From CAYOEV01 sp964403075 (GTDB lineage: Bacteria; Bacteroidota; Bacteroidia; Cytophagales; Cyclobacteriaceae), in NCBI GenBank assembly GCA_964403075.1, contig CAYOEV010000002.1:1-64000 (forward strand): a stretch of 64,000 nt of DNA, in the 5' to 3' direction. Of the stretch, positions 43,870-52,758 are shown in pieces. Both the position numbers and the translations under genes were made by a program. The notes under the pieces are model-generated. The model was not told the origin of the DNA, made no database searches, and was given only the letters and a program-made list of their open reading frames with translations. How positions within the stretch are numbered: the stretch's first letter is position 1; each line of letters opens with the position of its first letter.

Positions 43870-44124
43870 TCAGTCGATGGATCCCATGACGCGTTTCATA
43901 AAGTTATTCAGGGCTTCCTTTTTACCTGTTCCAGACTGAATGTCCTGATAAACCTCCATGGCGCCTGAGAAGTTGGAGATTAATTCTCCGATCACATCTA
44001 ACTCTTCATCCTTGATGCCTTTGGCGTCCGTCATGTACTCGAGCAGACTCAACGCCTCTTCCACATAGTCGTCATCGTTATGCTCGATGAATTCTAGGGT
44101 ATGTTTAATCAATGGTAAACGCAT
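43870..44124 (-). CDS. DUF6952 family protein (paralogue 1)
   Basis: 84 residues, acidic, helical. Motif ELDVIGELISN and the ending FMKRVMGSID. About 47 of 84 positions are identical to the protein at 62598-62861, by ungapped alignment by eye. The function is unknown. Unlike its paralogue it stands alone. Confidence 0.85.
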   Translation of the reverse strand: MRLPLIKHTLEFIEHNDDDYVEEALSLLEYMTDAKGIKDEELDVIGELISNFSGAMEVYQDIQSGTGKKEALNNFMKRVMGSID

Positions 44125-44187
44125 ACTTATTGAATTTTGAACAAGGAAATCATTTACCCTAAAATAAAGTTCATCTGATATTACATT

Positions 44188-44772
44188 ATGAAAAGCGCAC
44201 GATTACTTTTTCTATTCCTTCTTCTAGGTACCTGGGCTTACGGACAAGACCTTGACGCCATTAACGCAGAGCGATTAAAAATTAACCAGACGGGGATGAC
44301 CATACTGGGTTCATGGGCAATACTTAATCTGGCAGGTGGCGCCATTATGAGTCAGCGCACCGGTGGCAGCGAAAGGTATTTCCATCAAATGAATGCCTAC
44401 TGGAATGTCATCAACCTGGCTTTGGCAGGAGCTGGTTTGTACCAGGCCATTAGCGGCGATGCCACGGGCCTTGATTTGGCCGAAAGTTTTCAGGCCCAAA
44501 ACAAAATCGAAAAAATACTGCTATTCAACACTGCCCTGGATTTGGGCTACATGGCCGGCGGTGCCTGGATGATTGAACGGTCCCGGTCAATGTCCAACAA
44601 TCCAGAACGACTCAGAGGCTTTGGGCGGTCCATTGTCATGCAGGGTGCCTTCTTATTTATTTTTGATCTAACGCTTTATCTGATACACAATCAGCACCAC
44701 AGTGAGTTGTACCAATTGTTATCCCAGGTCACCTTTGACGGTCAAAAGATAGGTTTGATCTGGCATTTCTGA
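44188..44772 (+). CDS. DUF6992-like multi-pass membrane protein
   Basis: 194 residues. Signal peptide about 1-19, then several hydrophobic segments: GMTILGSWAILNLAGGAIM, AYWNVINLALAGAGLYQAI and IVMQGAFLFIFDLTLYLI. The YFHQMNAYWNVINL pattern resembles DUF6992. The function is unknown. The DUF429 gene follows after 3 bp, so the two are co-transcribed. Confidence 0.75.
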   Translation: MKSARLLFLFLLLGTWAYGQDLDAINAERLKINQTGMTILGSWAILNLAGGAIMSQRTGGSERYFHQMNAYWNVINLALAGAGLYQAISGDATGLDLAESFQAQNKIEKILLFNTALDLGYMAGGAWMIERSRSMSNNPERLRGFGRSIVMQGAFLFIFDLTLYLIHNQHHSELYQLLSQVTFDGQKIGLIWHF

Positions 44773-44775
44773 TCC

Positions 44776-45498
44776 ATGCACGTAGGTATTGATGGATGTA
44801 AGGGAGGGTGGATAATGGCCACCCTGGAAAAAGACCAGGACGTTCAATGGTCCTTACAATCCACATTTACTGAAGTAATGGCTCAAGTCCGGCCCTCATT
44901 GATGGCCATTGATATGCCTGTAGGTCTTGCGGACGAGCACCATCCACGGATATTGGAAAAGTATGCCCGTCCACTTCTTAAACCAACCCGGCAAGGGTCC
45001 ATTTTTGTGCCACCCTGCAGGGAAGCGGTATTTGCTGACAGCTATGAAAGGGCCAAAGAAATAAATGCCTCGGTCACTGGTAAGATGTTCTCCATCCAAG
45101 CCTGGCACCTGGTACCAAAAATTCGTGACATCGACCAATGGTTGGCGCAGCACCCAACAGACATTACACGCTTAATCGAAAGCCACCCCGAAATATGTTT
45201 GGCAATGATCAACGGTGGCAGGCCCATGACCCACTACAAAAAAACAATTGAAGGATTCAATGAACGGATGGCCTGTCTGGAAGCACATTTGCCAGAGACC
45301 CGAGAAGCCCTGACTGCCGGCAGGCTTCAGTTCAAAAAAAATCTCGTAGCTACCGATGATTTGGTGGATGCACTGGTGTTGGGTGTTACTTCACGGTTGG
45401 CGGGTAAATATGGATGGACTCACCTCACGCAGATCCCTGAAACTGATGCACAAGGCATCCCCTTTCGTTTGGGGTATGTGATCCCCAAGCCGCGATAA
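44776..45498 (+). CDS. DUF429 family protein
   Basis: 240 residues. Start MHVGIDGCKGGWIMA, then SLMAIDMPVGLAD, PTRQGSIFVPPCREAVF and ESHPEICLAMINGG, and the late NLVATDDLVDALVLG. The pattern is RNase H-like, and DUF429 may be a nuclease-like enzyme, but no activity is established. It is three bases after the DUF6992-like gene. Confidence 0.88.
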   Translation: MHVGIDGCKGGWIMATLEKDQDVQWSLQSTFTEVMAQVRPSLMAIDMPVGLADEHHPRILEKYARPLLKPTRQGSIFVPPCREAVFADSYERAKEINASVTGKMFSIQAWHLVPKIRDIDQWLAQHPTDITRLIESHPEICLAMINGGRPMTHYKKTIEGFNERMACLEAHLPETREALTAGRLQFKKNLVATDDLVDALVLGVTSRLAGKYGWTHLTQIPETDAQGIPFRLGYVIPKPR

Positions 45499-45522
45499 AA
45501 ATTTTACCAAGTCCATAAAAAA

Positions 45523-45551
45523 GGGTATTCTTGAATGGATTTTAAATACCC
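45523..45551. other. Inverted repeat before the GH3 gene
   Basis: GGGTATT (45523-45529) pairs with AATACCC (45545-45551), loop 15 nt, no T run. It is between the DUF429 stop and the GH3 start and may be an operator or leader hairpin. Confidence 0.35.
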
Positions 45552-45580
45552 AACGCCATTTGATTCAACCACTTGTGCAA

Positions 45581-47257
45581 ATGAAAAAACTCCTACTTAT
45601 CACCCTTGTGGTGCTATTGGTCAATTGCACCCCTTCTCCGGCCGATTCGATTTCCCTCGATAGGAAAGTGGGACAACTCTTTCTTTTGGCCTATTCTGGG
45701 TCAGATCCTCAGGCTGTGGTGCCCATGATTGAACAATACGGCATCGGGGGGTTATATCTGAGCAATGAAAACCTGGGATCCCCTGTGCAGGCGGCTGAAA
45801 GATTGAATTTTCTGCAACAAAAATCTATGGAGGGCCCTGCCGGCCTGCCTTTGCTCACTGCAGGTGACCAGGAGGGTGCATGGGGGATAATGGTTCCGCA
45901 CTCAGCCACTGGTCCTGGTAACATGGCCCTGGGCGCTTCACCGGTGATGCATACGAGGAAGATGTATGAGGTATTTGGAAAGGAGCTGGCCGCTATTGGA
46001 CTATTTTGTAATTTAAGTCCGGTAGCAGATGTGAATTCAAATCCCAACAACCCCATCATCGGCACACGTTCTTTCGGGGAAGATCCTGAAAAAGTAGCGG
46101 AGCGGGTGCAGGCGGCGATCGAAGGATTGCATGCAAGCAATGTCATGGCAACGCTGAAGCATTTTCCAGGACATGGCAATACGAGTAGCGATTCGCACAG
46201 TGGTTTGCCCGTGGTCAACCGCTCGTTGGAAGCCATTGAGTCGGTAGATATGTTGCCTTTTCGGGCGGGGGTGAAAGCTGGTGCAGACCTGGTCATGACT
46301 GCGCACATCACTTATAAGGCCCTTGACCCGGACAACCCAGCCACCTTATCCAAAAAAATACTCACCGATTACTTACGTAAACGACTGGTTTTTAAAGGGG
46401 TAATTATTACAGACTCTTTCAACATGTGGGCCATTCAAAAAAAATTCAATCCAAAGGAGGCAGCTGTGCAGGCCATTGCCGCCGGGGCGGATATGATCAT
46501 GCTGGCGGAGGAGCGTTACGGTGAAGATGTCGGCGACTACATCACCAGTCAGCGGGAACTAATCGAGGCGGTAGTTGCGGCAGTTAAAAATGGCACACTG
46601 GACGAAAACAGGGTCGATGAAGCCTATAATCGGATCGTGACACTGAAAGAAAAATACCAGCTGTCACAACGCATCCCTGTGGCGGTCGCAGCAGCCGGAA
46701 AAACCGTGGGTCAGAAAGCACACCTGAAAATAGCCCAGCAAGCTGCAGAGGCGGCTGTGACTGTCATTCAGTCGAATACAGAATGGTTGCCCATTGCCAG
46801 CGGACGACCGGTGGTAGTGGTGCGGCTGGCCAGTGAAAACGTAACCAAAATAATGGAAATCGCTGAGGGGATCGGACCCAACTATGCGGATGGTTTTCGT
46901 GATTTTGTTAGGGCTTTGCAGGAGCAAGGCTTTCAAGTGAGCGAAAAACGATTCGATCAGGACATTCCCAGCGGATCCATCGTATTGGCCGTAGGGGAAA
47001 ATTATCCACTACCAGGCAAATCCCTTGATCTTGGGGGACAACAGGCACGTTTAGATACGTTACGCATGAATAACAAAGAACCAATTATTTACATCGGCCT
47101 CAGAGATCCGTACGATGCCCAAAGGGTAGATGTGGATGGGTATGTTTCAGCCATCGGTTCTAACCGTTCCAATGCCCGGGCCATGGCTCGATACCTGTCA
47201 GGAAAAGTGGCCGCCGAGGGTCAATTACCGGTAACTCCGATGGACCATAAGAAATGA
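45581..47257 (+). CDS. Glycoside hydrolase family 3 lipoprotein (NagZ-like)
   Basis: 558 residues from the ATG at 45581, giving the lipobox LLVNC (Cys16). GH3 signatures: KHFPGHGNTSSDSH, the beta-N-acetylhexosaminidase (NagZ) motif, and ITDSFNMWAI holding the catalytic Asp. The C-terminal half resembles the second GH3 domain. A role in peptidoglycan or chitin amino-sugar recycling at the envelope is likely; the substrate is not proven. Confidence 0.9.
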   Translation: MKKLLLITLVVLLVNCTPSPADSISLDRKVGQLFLLAYSGSDPQAVVPMIEQYGIGGLYLSNENLGSPVQAAERLNFLQQKSMEGPAGLPLLTAGDQEGAWGIMVPHSATGPGNMALGASPVMHTRKMYEVFGKELAAIGLFCNLSPVADVNSNPNNPIIGTRSFGEDPEKVAERVQAAIEGLHASNVMATLKHFPGHGNTSSDSHSGLPVVNRSLEAIESVDMLPFRAGVKAGADLVMTAHITYKALDPDNPATLSKKILTDYLRKRLVFKGVIITDSFNMWAIQKKFNPKEAAVQAIAAGADMIMLAEERYGEDVGDYITSQRELIEAVVAAVKNGTLDENRVDEAYNRIVTLKEKYQLSQRIPVAVAAAGKTVGQKAHLKIAQQAAEAAVTVIQSNTEWLPIASGRPVVVVRLASENVTKIMEIAEGIGPNYADGFRDFVRALQEQGFQVSEKRFDQDIPSGSIVLAVGENYPLPGKSLDLGGQQARLDTLRMNNKEPIIYIGLRDPYDAQRVDVDGYVSAIGSNRSNARAMARYLSGKVAAEGQLPVTPMDHKK

Positions 47258-47351
47258 TTGCTCCTCTTCTCCAGAAAAAAACGGACGTTACAAGCCGTTG
47301 ATACAACGTCAGTTGTGCACACGTAAATTGACCTTTAGCGGTTTACATTCC

Positions 47352-47378
47352 ACTCTTCGGCCTACCGGCCTGAGGAGT
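47352..47378. other. Unassigned strong hairpin
   Basis: Arms ACTCTTCGGCC (47352-47362) and GGCCTGAGGAGT (47367-47378) pair with one bulged T and a TACC loop. No T run on either strand. It lies in the 225-bp gap between the GH3 and tsf genes. Confidence 0.45.
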
Positions 47379-47433
47379 TGGTGATAAAAGAGCAGTGACC
47401 TGCCAAGGAGAGGGCAATTTCGCACCTAATTAA

Positions 47434-47460
47434 ATGAAAAAGCCCCGGTATCCCGGGGCC
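47434..47460 (-). terminator. Intrinsic terminator after tsf
   Basis: On the plus strand GCCCCGG (47442-47448) and CCGGGGC (47453-47459) pair; on the minus strand the stem is followed by a T run (47441-47437). It ends the rplM-rpsI-rpsB-tsf operon. Confidence 0.85.
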
Positions 47461-47482
47461 CTCTTACTCCTCAAAATTTACC

Positions 47483-48310
47483 TTATCCAATGTTCACACG
47501 CTTGAATTCGGATACAGTCATACCGCTAGAGACACTATCCAGGTATTGCTGGATACTCATTTTATTGTCCTTCACGAATGGTTGGGAAAGCAAGGTATTT
47601 TCTTTAAAAAATTTGTTCAGTTTACCGACTGCAATTTTTTCTAACATTTCCTCTGGCTTACCCTCCTGACGGGCCTGATCCTTTCCAATTTCAATTTCTC
47701 GTTCAATTACCGACTTATCCACACCCTCTTTGTCCAACGCTACCGGATTCATGGCTGCAATCTGCATGGCCACATCTTTGCCCGCAGATGCTGCATCGCC
47801 GCCGGCATTTTTTAAAGCAACCAAAACACCCAACTTGTTATTGGAGTGAACGTAGGCCACTACTGTTTCTCCTGTCAATTGCTCAAAGTGACCGATATCC
47901 AGTTTCTCACCTATTTTGCCAGTCATTTCAATGATTTTCTCTCCGATTGTCAAGCCGTCTAATGGTAACGTCTTCAATGCCTGGATGTCCGCAGGCTTGT
48001 CACTGAAGGCCTTATCAGCAATGGCTTTACCCAACGCAATAAATTCTTCATTTTTGGCCACAAAGTCCGTTTCGCAGGTAAAGGAAACCACGACACCTTC
48101 CGTTTGTGTGTCATTGGTTTGTGTAAATACCACCCCTTCCGAAGTCTCTCGATCGGCACGTGAGGCAGATACTTTCTGACCTTTTTTACGAAGAATTTCT
48201 ACTGCCTTATCAAAATCACCATCGGCTTCCGTCAGGGCTTTTTTACAATCCATCATACCGGATCCGGTCATCTTACGAAGTTTGTTTACCTCTTGTGCGC
48301 TTATTGCCAT
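47483..48310 (-). CDS. tsf: Elongation factor Ts
   Basis: 275 residues from MAISAQEVNKLRKMTGSGMM (an earlier in-frame ATG is less likely). UBA-like N-terminus, then CKKAL, and the EF-Tu-binding core with SFTCETDFVAKN. It exchanges GDP on EF-Tu. It follows rpsB. Confidence 0.97.
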   Translation of the reverse strand: MAISAQEVNKLRKMTGSGMMDCKKALTEADGDFDKAVEILRKKGQKVSASRADRETSEGVVFTQTNDTQTEGVVVSFTCETDFVAKNEEFIALGKAIADKAFSDKPADIQALKTLPLDGLTIGEKIIEMTGKIGEKLDIGHFEQLTGETVVAYVHSNNKLGVLVALKNAGGDAASAGKDVAMQIAAMNPVALDKEGVDKSVIEREIEIGKDQARQEGKPEEMLEKIAVGKLNKFFKENTLLSQPFVKDNKMSIQQYLDSVSSGMTVSEFKRVNIG

Positions 48311-48346
48311 TGCTATTCTATGATTAATGTGATTACGGGTGAAAAC

Positions 48347-48382
48347 AAAAATTGAACATTGATTCCTCAATGTTCAATTTTT
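48347..48382. terminator. 16-bp inverted repeat between rpsB and tsf
   Basis: AAAAATTGAACATTGA (48347-48362) and TCAATGTTCAATTTTT (48367-48382) pair over 16 bp across a TTCC loop, T-ending on both strands. It can act as a terminator or attenuator that sets the rpsB to tsf ratio. Confidence 0.7.
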
Positions 48383-48406
48383 GAAATTATCATTTGGTAA
48401 ATTTTC

Positions 48407-49171
48407 TTATTCTGTAACAGAAGCTTCTTCAGCCTCTCGTTTTTTGATCTCCTCCTCTTCTCTGGACTGCTCTTCCTTGTCCTGTTTTCTCATGGCCAAA
48501 CCTTCTTCAAGGGAAGCACCAATGTACTGCACCATTAGATTGATGGACTTGAAAGAATCGTCGTTACCAGGGATCGCATAATCGGCCAGTAGAGGGTCCG
48601 AGTTGGTATCTACCAAAGCAAAAACCGGAATATTTAATTTTTGTGCTTCCGCCACGGCAATGTGTTCACGTTTGATGTCAACGACGAAAAGTGCGGCAGG
48701 TAAACGGTTCAAATCTGTAATTCCTCCCAAAATTCTCTCGAGTTTCGCTTTTTCGCGACTAATCATCAACCGCTCGCGCTTGGCCAGATTTTGATAAGAT
48801 TCTTCCTTCATCAATTTTTCGATGTTGGCTAGCTTCTTTAACGACTTCCTGATGGTTGCAAAATTGGTGAGCATTCCGCCCAACCATCTCTCCGTCACAT
48901 AGGGCATATTCAGGCGCTGAGCCTCCGCTTCCACAATGTTCTTCGCCTGTTTTTTGGTGGCCACGAACATGACTTTGCGCCCTGATCTCACCACTGATTT
49001 TAGTGCTTCAGCCGCATCTTCCATGCACTTCATGGTCTTGTGTAAGTCAATGATGTGAATGCCATTTTTTTCCATAAAAATGAATGGCGCCATGTTGGGA
49101 TTCCACTTTCTGGTCAGGTGGCCAAAGTGTACACCTGCATCCAATAATTCTTGATGAGTAGGTTTTTGCAT
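48407..49171 (-). CDS. rpsB: 30S ribosomal protein S2
   Basis: 254 residues. Start MQKPTHQELLDAGVHFGHLT, then ERWLGGMLTNFATI and RLPAALFVVDIKREHIAVAE. A charged C-terminal tail (from about 225) is rich in Glu. S2 binds 16S rRNA and S1. Confidence 0.97.
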   Translation of the reverse strand: MQKPTHQELLDAGVHFGHLTRKWNPNMAPFIFMEKNGIHIIDLHKTMKCMEDAAEALKSVVRSGRKVMFVATKKQAKNIVEAEAQRLNMPYVTERWLGGMLTNFATIRKSLKKLANIEKLMKEESYQNLAKRERLMISREKAKLERILGGITDLNRLPAALFVVDIKREHIAVAEAQKLNIPVFALVDTNSDPLLADYAIPGNDDSFKSINLMVQYIGASLEEGLAMRKQDKEEQSREEEEIKKREAEEASVTE

Positions 49172-49178
49172 TAAATTC

Positions 49179-49565
49179 TTATCGTTTACTGAACTGGAAT
49201 CTTCTTCTTGCTTTTCTTCGACCGTATTTTTTACGCTCCACCATACGAGAATCCCTCGTCAGGAAACCCTCTGATCTTAAAGCTGGTTTGTGCTCGGCGT
49301 TGACTTGTACCAACGCACGCGAAATGGCCAATCGCACAGCTTCCGCCTGGCCGGACAAGCCACCCCCTCTCACATTGATTAAGAGGTCAAAGGCACCATC
49401 CTCTCCCACTTTTACCAGCGGCTGCTTCACGATGGTTTGCAGTATTTTAGAGGGGAAATAATCACTGAGTTCGCGATCATTCACCTTAACTTCACCTTTC
49501 CCAGCGTTCATGTTCAAACGAGCAACAGAGGTTTTTCTTCTACCGATGGTATTGATACGGTCCAT
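49179..49565 (-). CDS. rpsI: 30S ribosomal protein S9
   Basis: 128 residues. RRKTSVARL near the start and the basic tail KYGRRKARRRFQFSKR. It follows rplM after 5 bp. Confidence 0.97.
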   Translation of the reverse strand: MDRINTIGRRKTSVARLNMNAGKGEVKVNDRELSDYFPSKILQTIVKQPLVKVGEDGAFDLLINVRGGGLSGQAEAVRLAISRALVQVNAEHKPALRSEGFLTRDSRMVERKKYGRRKARRRFQFSKR

Positions 49566-49570
49566 TTAAC

Positions 49571-50017
49571 TTAAAATTTTACTTCTTTTGGCTTTTGCGC
49601 TTCATGCGGATGTTCCGATCCCTCGTAAACATGCAGACTTTTGAATAATTGTCTACCCAAACGGTTTTTCGGCAACATGCCTCGAACCGCCTTCTCTACC
49701 AAAACGGTAGAAGAGCGACGTGTTTTCAATTCAAGGGGAGTTTCTACACGCTGACCCCCGGGATAGCCGGTGTGACGGATGTACTGTTTTTTGTTCCACT
49801 TGGATCCTGTTAAACGTACCTTATCGGCATTCAAGACAATTACGTGGTCCCCACAATCCACATGAGGTGTGTAACTCGCCTTGTGCTTGCCGCGAATGAC
49901 TTTCGCCACTTCGCTGGCCAAACGGCCTAATATTTTAGCCTCCGCATCTACAACTATCCAGCCCTTTTCTACTGTCTGTGCGTTCGCTGAGACGGTTTTG
50001 TAACTTAAAGTATCCAA
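49571..50017 (-). CDS. rplM: 50S ribosomal protein L13
   Basis: 148 residues. GWIVVDAEAKILGRLASEVA and KMLPKNRLG-like MLPKNRLGRQLFKSLHVY are typical of L13. First of rplM-rpsI-rpsB-tsf. Confidence 0.97.
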   Translation of the reverse strand: MDTLSYKTVSANAQTVEKGWIVVDAEAKILGRLASEVAKVIRGKHKASYTPHVDCGDHVIVLNADKVRLTGSKWNKKQYIRHTGYPGGQRVETPLELKTRRSSTVLVEKAVRGMLPKNRLGRQLFKSLHVYEGSEHPHEAQKPKEVKF

Positions 50018-50065
50018 TGTAAAACGTTTTAATCCCTTTTAATCAACCCCCTTGAAAAAGGGACA

Positions 50066-50096
50066 CAAAAATAGAGGATTTGTTCTGTAAAACCAA
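50066..50096 (-). promoter_or_regulatory. Promoter of rplM-rpsI-rpsB-tsf
   Basis: On the minus strand TTG (50096-50094), a 20-bp spacer and TATTTTTG (50073-50066), both consensus. The rplM start is 48 bp downstream. A short CCCTT/AAGGG hairpin lies between. Confidence 0.75.
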
Positions 50097-50104
50097 ACCC
50101 TAAA

Positions 50105-50836
50105 TCATGAGAATTTTTGGAGCTGTTTGATCAAAACGCCAAAATCCTTCGGATACGGTGCCTCTACGGTCAGCACATTTTTTGAGTCCGGCAAATAAAA
50201 GGAAATCTCTCGGGCGTGTAGTGCAACCCTTCGAATCATTGGGAGTTCTTCTTCTGATTTCTTCAAATTGAAATGGCGCTTAATTTCAGATAAATAAGCG
50301 TGCACCCCACCGTAAAGCGTATCACCAATGATTGGTTGTTGCGCATAGGCCAGGTGTACCCTAATTTGATGTCTTCTTCCAGTCACGGGGAAGCATTTGA
50401 GTAAGGTGTGCTTTTTAAACTTCTCCATTGTTTGCACAAGGGTTAATGAAGGCTTGCCACGCTCCCCGTCAATTCTGGACCGTGTGCTCCCCGAATAAAT
50501 GGGTGCTTCGATAGACACATTTTCAATGTCATGTACACCTTCGATGACCGCATGATATACTTTTTTTACTTCACGTTTTTCCAATAGCCCTGCAAAATGC
50601 CGGTAAGCTTCTTCACCACGTGTGAGCACCAGCACCCCGGAAGTCTCTTTGTCTAAACGATGTCCCGGGCTCAGGACTGGATCATATTCCCTGGCGAGTG
50701 AGATCAAATCAGAAGGGTCATTTCGATCATCCAATGTTGATAAAAAAGGCGGTTTATTCACCACCACGAAATTTTCTTGCTCGATAAGTATGAGGTCTTC
50801 AAACCGCAACTGCCGCAACTGCTTACTGGTATTCAA
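50105..50836 (-). CDS. RluA-family pseudouridine synthase
   Basis: 243 residues. Catalytic Asp62 in HRLDKETSGVLVL. No N-terminal S4 domain is seen, so it is a short RluA/TruC-like member. It modifies rRNA or tRNA uridines; the target is unknown. The start overlaps the sensor kinase gene by 14 bp. Confidence 0.92.
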   Translation of the reverse strand: MNTSKQLRQLRFEDLILIEQENFVVVNKPPFLSTLDDRNDPSDLISLAREYDPVLSPGHRLDKETSGVLVLTRGEEAYRHFAGLLEKREVKKVYHAVIEGVHDIENVSIEAPIYSGSTRSRIDGERGKPSLTLVQTMEKFKKHTLLKCFPVTGRRHQIRVHLAYAQQPIIGDTLYGGVHAYLSEIKRHFNLKKSEEELPMIRRVALHAREISFYLPDSKNVLTVEAPYPKDFGVLIKQLQKFS

Positions 50837-51914
50837 TTTCCTCCTCTTCTTCGTCGTAATCTTCTTCCCACTCTACTGGCTCTCCTTTTGGCAAACGAAA
50901 ACTGAAGGTAGCGCCCTGGCCTAACTTACTTTCCACCTCCACTTTCGTGTGGTGTTTTTCCATGATATGCTTCACAATTGCTAACCCCAAACCGGTTCCC
51001 CCCATTTCCTTGGAGCGACTTTTATCCACCCGGTAAAATCTTTCAAAAATCCGAGCCAGGTCATCTTCAGGAATACCGATGCCATGGTCTTTGACCCAAC
51101 CTTTGATGTAAGTCCCCTCTTCGGTGAAACCCACTTCAAAAGTCGCGTTCTTTTTAGAATATTTTATGGCATTAGATACCAGGTTGGTCAATACCTGATA
51201 AATCCGCTGATAATCAGCGTAAACAAAAAGCGGTTCTTTCAGGTGATTGTGGTACTGGACTTTCAATTTACGTTTGTCCGCTTTCCCTTCCATTTGTTCC
51301 AGCACCTTGGCACCGAGGGCGACAATATTAAAATGTTCGAAATGCATACGGATCTCTCCTCTTTCCATTTGGGAAATGGTAAGCAGGTCTTGTACCAGGA
51401 TGTCTAATCCATCCAGGCTCCGCGCGGCCTTTTTTAAGAACTTGTCCCTTACGGTTTTGTCCTTCACTGCTCCATCCAGCAATGTATGTACAAACCCCTG
51501 AGCTGCAAAGATGGGTGTCTTCAACTCGTGACTGATGTCTGCAATGAACTCTCTTCGAAAGATCTCTAACTGACGTAGGCGCTCAATTTCCTCTTGCTTT
51601 TTAGCTGCGTAGTCATAGATTTCATTGTTGATGTCACGCATCGGATTCAGCCCGCGAGAAGGGGTGGATAACCCACTGACGGCAGAGAAATCTTTCTCCT
51701 TAATTTGATCCAGGATATCATAAAGGGTATTGATGTGACGGAAAAAGAAAATGTCAATGACTATGCGGATCAACAGGTAACTCGATCCGAAGGAGAGGAA
51801 GGTACAAAGTATCAGACCCAGTCGCGGGATGCTAGGTACCATTGATAGAAAGGCGGTAGTAATAACCGCAATCAAAAGCGCCGTTCCAAACGCTATGGAA
51901 CGAGAATTGATCAT
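50823..51914 (-). CDS. Sensor histidine kinase (PhoR-like)
   Basis: 363 residues. Two N-terminal hydrophobic helices (about 8-26 and 32-56). HisKA phosphoacceptor His129 (ISHELKTPIFA), N-box NLVSNAIKYSKKN, G1 DHGIGIPEDD and G2 GTGLGLAIVKH. No PAS domain. An acidic tail (EEDYDEEEEEIEY) ends it. The start overlaps the response regulator by 4 bp; the pair resembles PhoR/PhoB, but phosphate sensing is not shown. Confidence 0.93.
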   Translation of the reverse strand: MINSRSIAFGTALLIAVITTAFLSMVPSIPRLGLILCTFLSFGSSYLLIRIVIDIFFFRHINTLYDILDQIKEKDFSAVSGLSTPSRGLNPMRDINNEIYDYAAKKQEEIERLRQLEIFRREFIADISHELKTPIFAAQGFVHTLLDGAVKDKTVRDKFLKKAARSLDGLDILVQDLLTISQMERGEIRMHFEHFNIVALGAKVLEQMEGKADKRKLKVQYHNHLKEPLFVYADYQRIYQVLTNLVSNAIKYSKKNATFEVGFTEEGTYIKGWVKDHGIGIPEDDLARIFERFYRVDKSRSKEMGGTGLGLAIVKHIMEKHHTKVEVESKLGQGATFSFRLPKGEPVEWEEDYDEEEEEIEYQ

Positions 51915-52603
51915 TTAATGGTCTGTTCAAATTTGTAGCCCACGCCCTTTACCGTAACAATGTAGCCATCACCAATTTTTTCACGCACTTTTCTGATGTG
52001 CACATCCACCGTACGTGCGAGCACGTAGACATCCGTGCCCCATATATTTTGTAATAATTCGTCACGGCTGAATACTTTTCCTGGGTTCTGTGCGAGGAAA
52101 TATAGCAATTCAAATTCCTTCTTAGGCAGGTTTATCTTTTGTTGGTCTACGGTTACGGTGTAACTCGAACGGTCAACCAACAAATCGCCTATGGCCACTG
52201 TATTCGACTCCTTTCGCTTTTTAGACTCCCTTCGAAATAAGGCGTTGATCCGACTGACCAACGCACGTGGTTTGATAGGCTTGTTAATGTAATCATCGGC
52301 GCCCATCTCGAATGCGGCCACCTCTGAATACTCCTCCGATCTGGCTGTCAGAAAAATGATAAACACATTGGACAAGTCCGGACTATCGCGGAGTTGCCGG
52401 CAAGTTTCCACTCCATCCTGCTTGGGCATCATGATGTCTAATAATATGAGATGGGGCTGAAAATCCTTGGCAATCTCCACCGCCCTCATACCATCTGATG
52501 TTGTTTTTACTTCGTAGCCCTCATTTACCAAATTGTATTTGAGCAGCTCCTGAATATCCGATTCATCATCTACCACCAAAACACGATGCGATTTTTTAGC
52601 CAT
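51911..52603 (-). CDS. Response regulator, OmpR/PhoB type
   Basis: 230 residues from MAKKSHRVLVVDDES. Receiver domain with phosphoacceptor Asp56 (LILLDIMMPKQDG) and conserved Lys near GADDYINKPIKP. The C-terminal winged helix contains PKKEFELLYFLAQNPGKVFS. It is partner of the kinase at 50823-51914. Confidence 0.95.
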   Translation of the reverse strand: MAKKSHRVLVVDDESDIQELLKYNLVNEGYEVKTTSDGMRAVEIAKDFQPHLILLDIMMPKQDGVETCRQLRDSPDLSNVFIIFLTARSEEYSEVAAFEMGADDYINKPIKPRALVSRINALFRRESKKRKESNTVAIGDLLVDRSSYTVTVDQQKINLPKKEFELLYFLAQNPGKVFSRDELLQNIWGTDVYVLARTVDVHIRKVREKIGDGYIVTVKGVGYKFEQTIK

Positions 52604-52758
52604 TTTATTTTGAACTAGGTGAAGCAATTGATCCTGATCAAAATTAAACGAGAAATCATTTCCAAACCTTCAAGTAACAATTTATTAAAATGGTAAACTT
52701 TTCCGCATTTTTGCAAAGAGCGACACAAACCGTATCATTTCCTTAGCTTAAACATCAC

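Noticed and set aside
45709..46311. 200-codon open frame on the minus strand
   Set aside because: It is antisense to the GH3 gene and has no domain.
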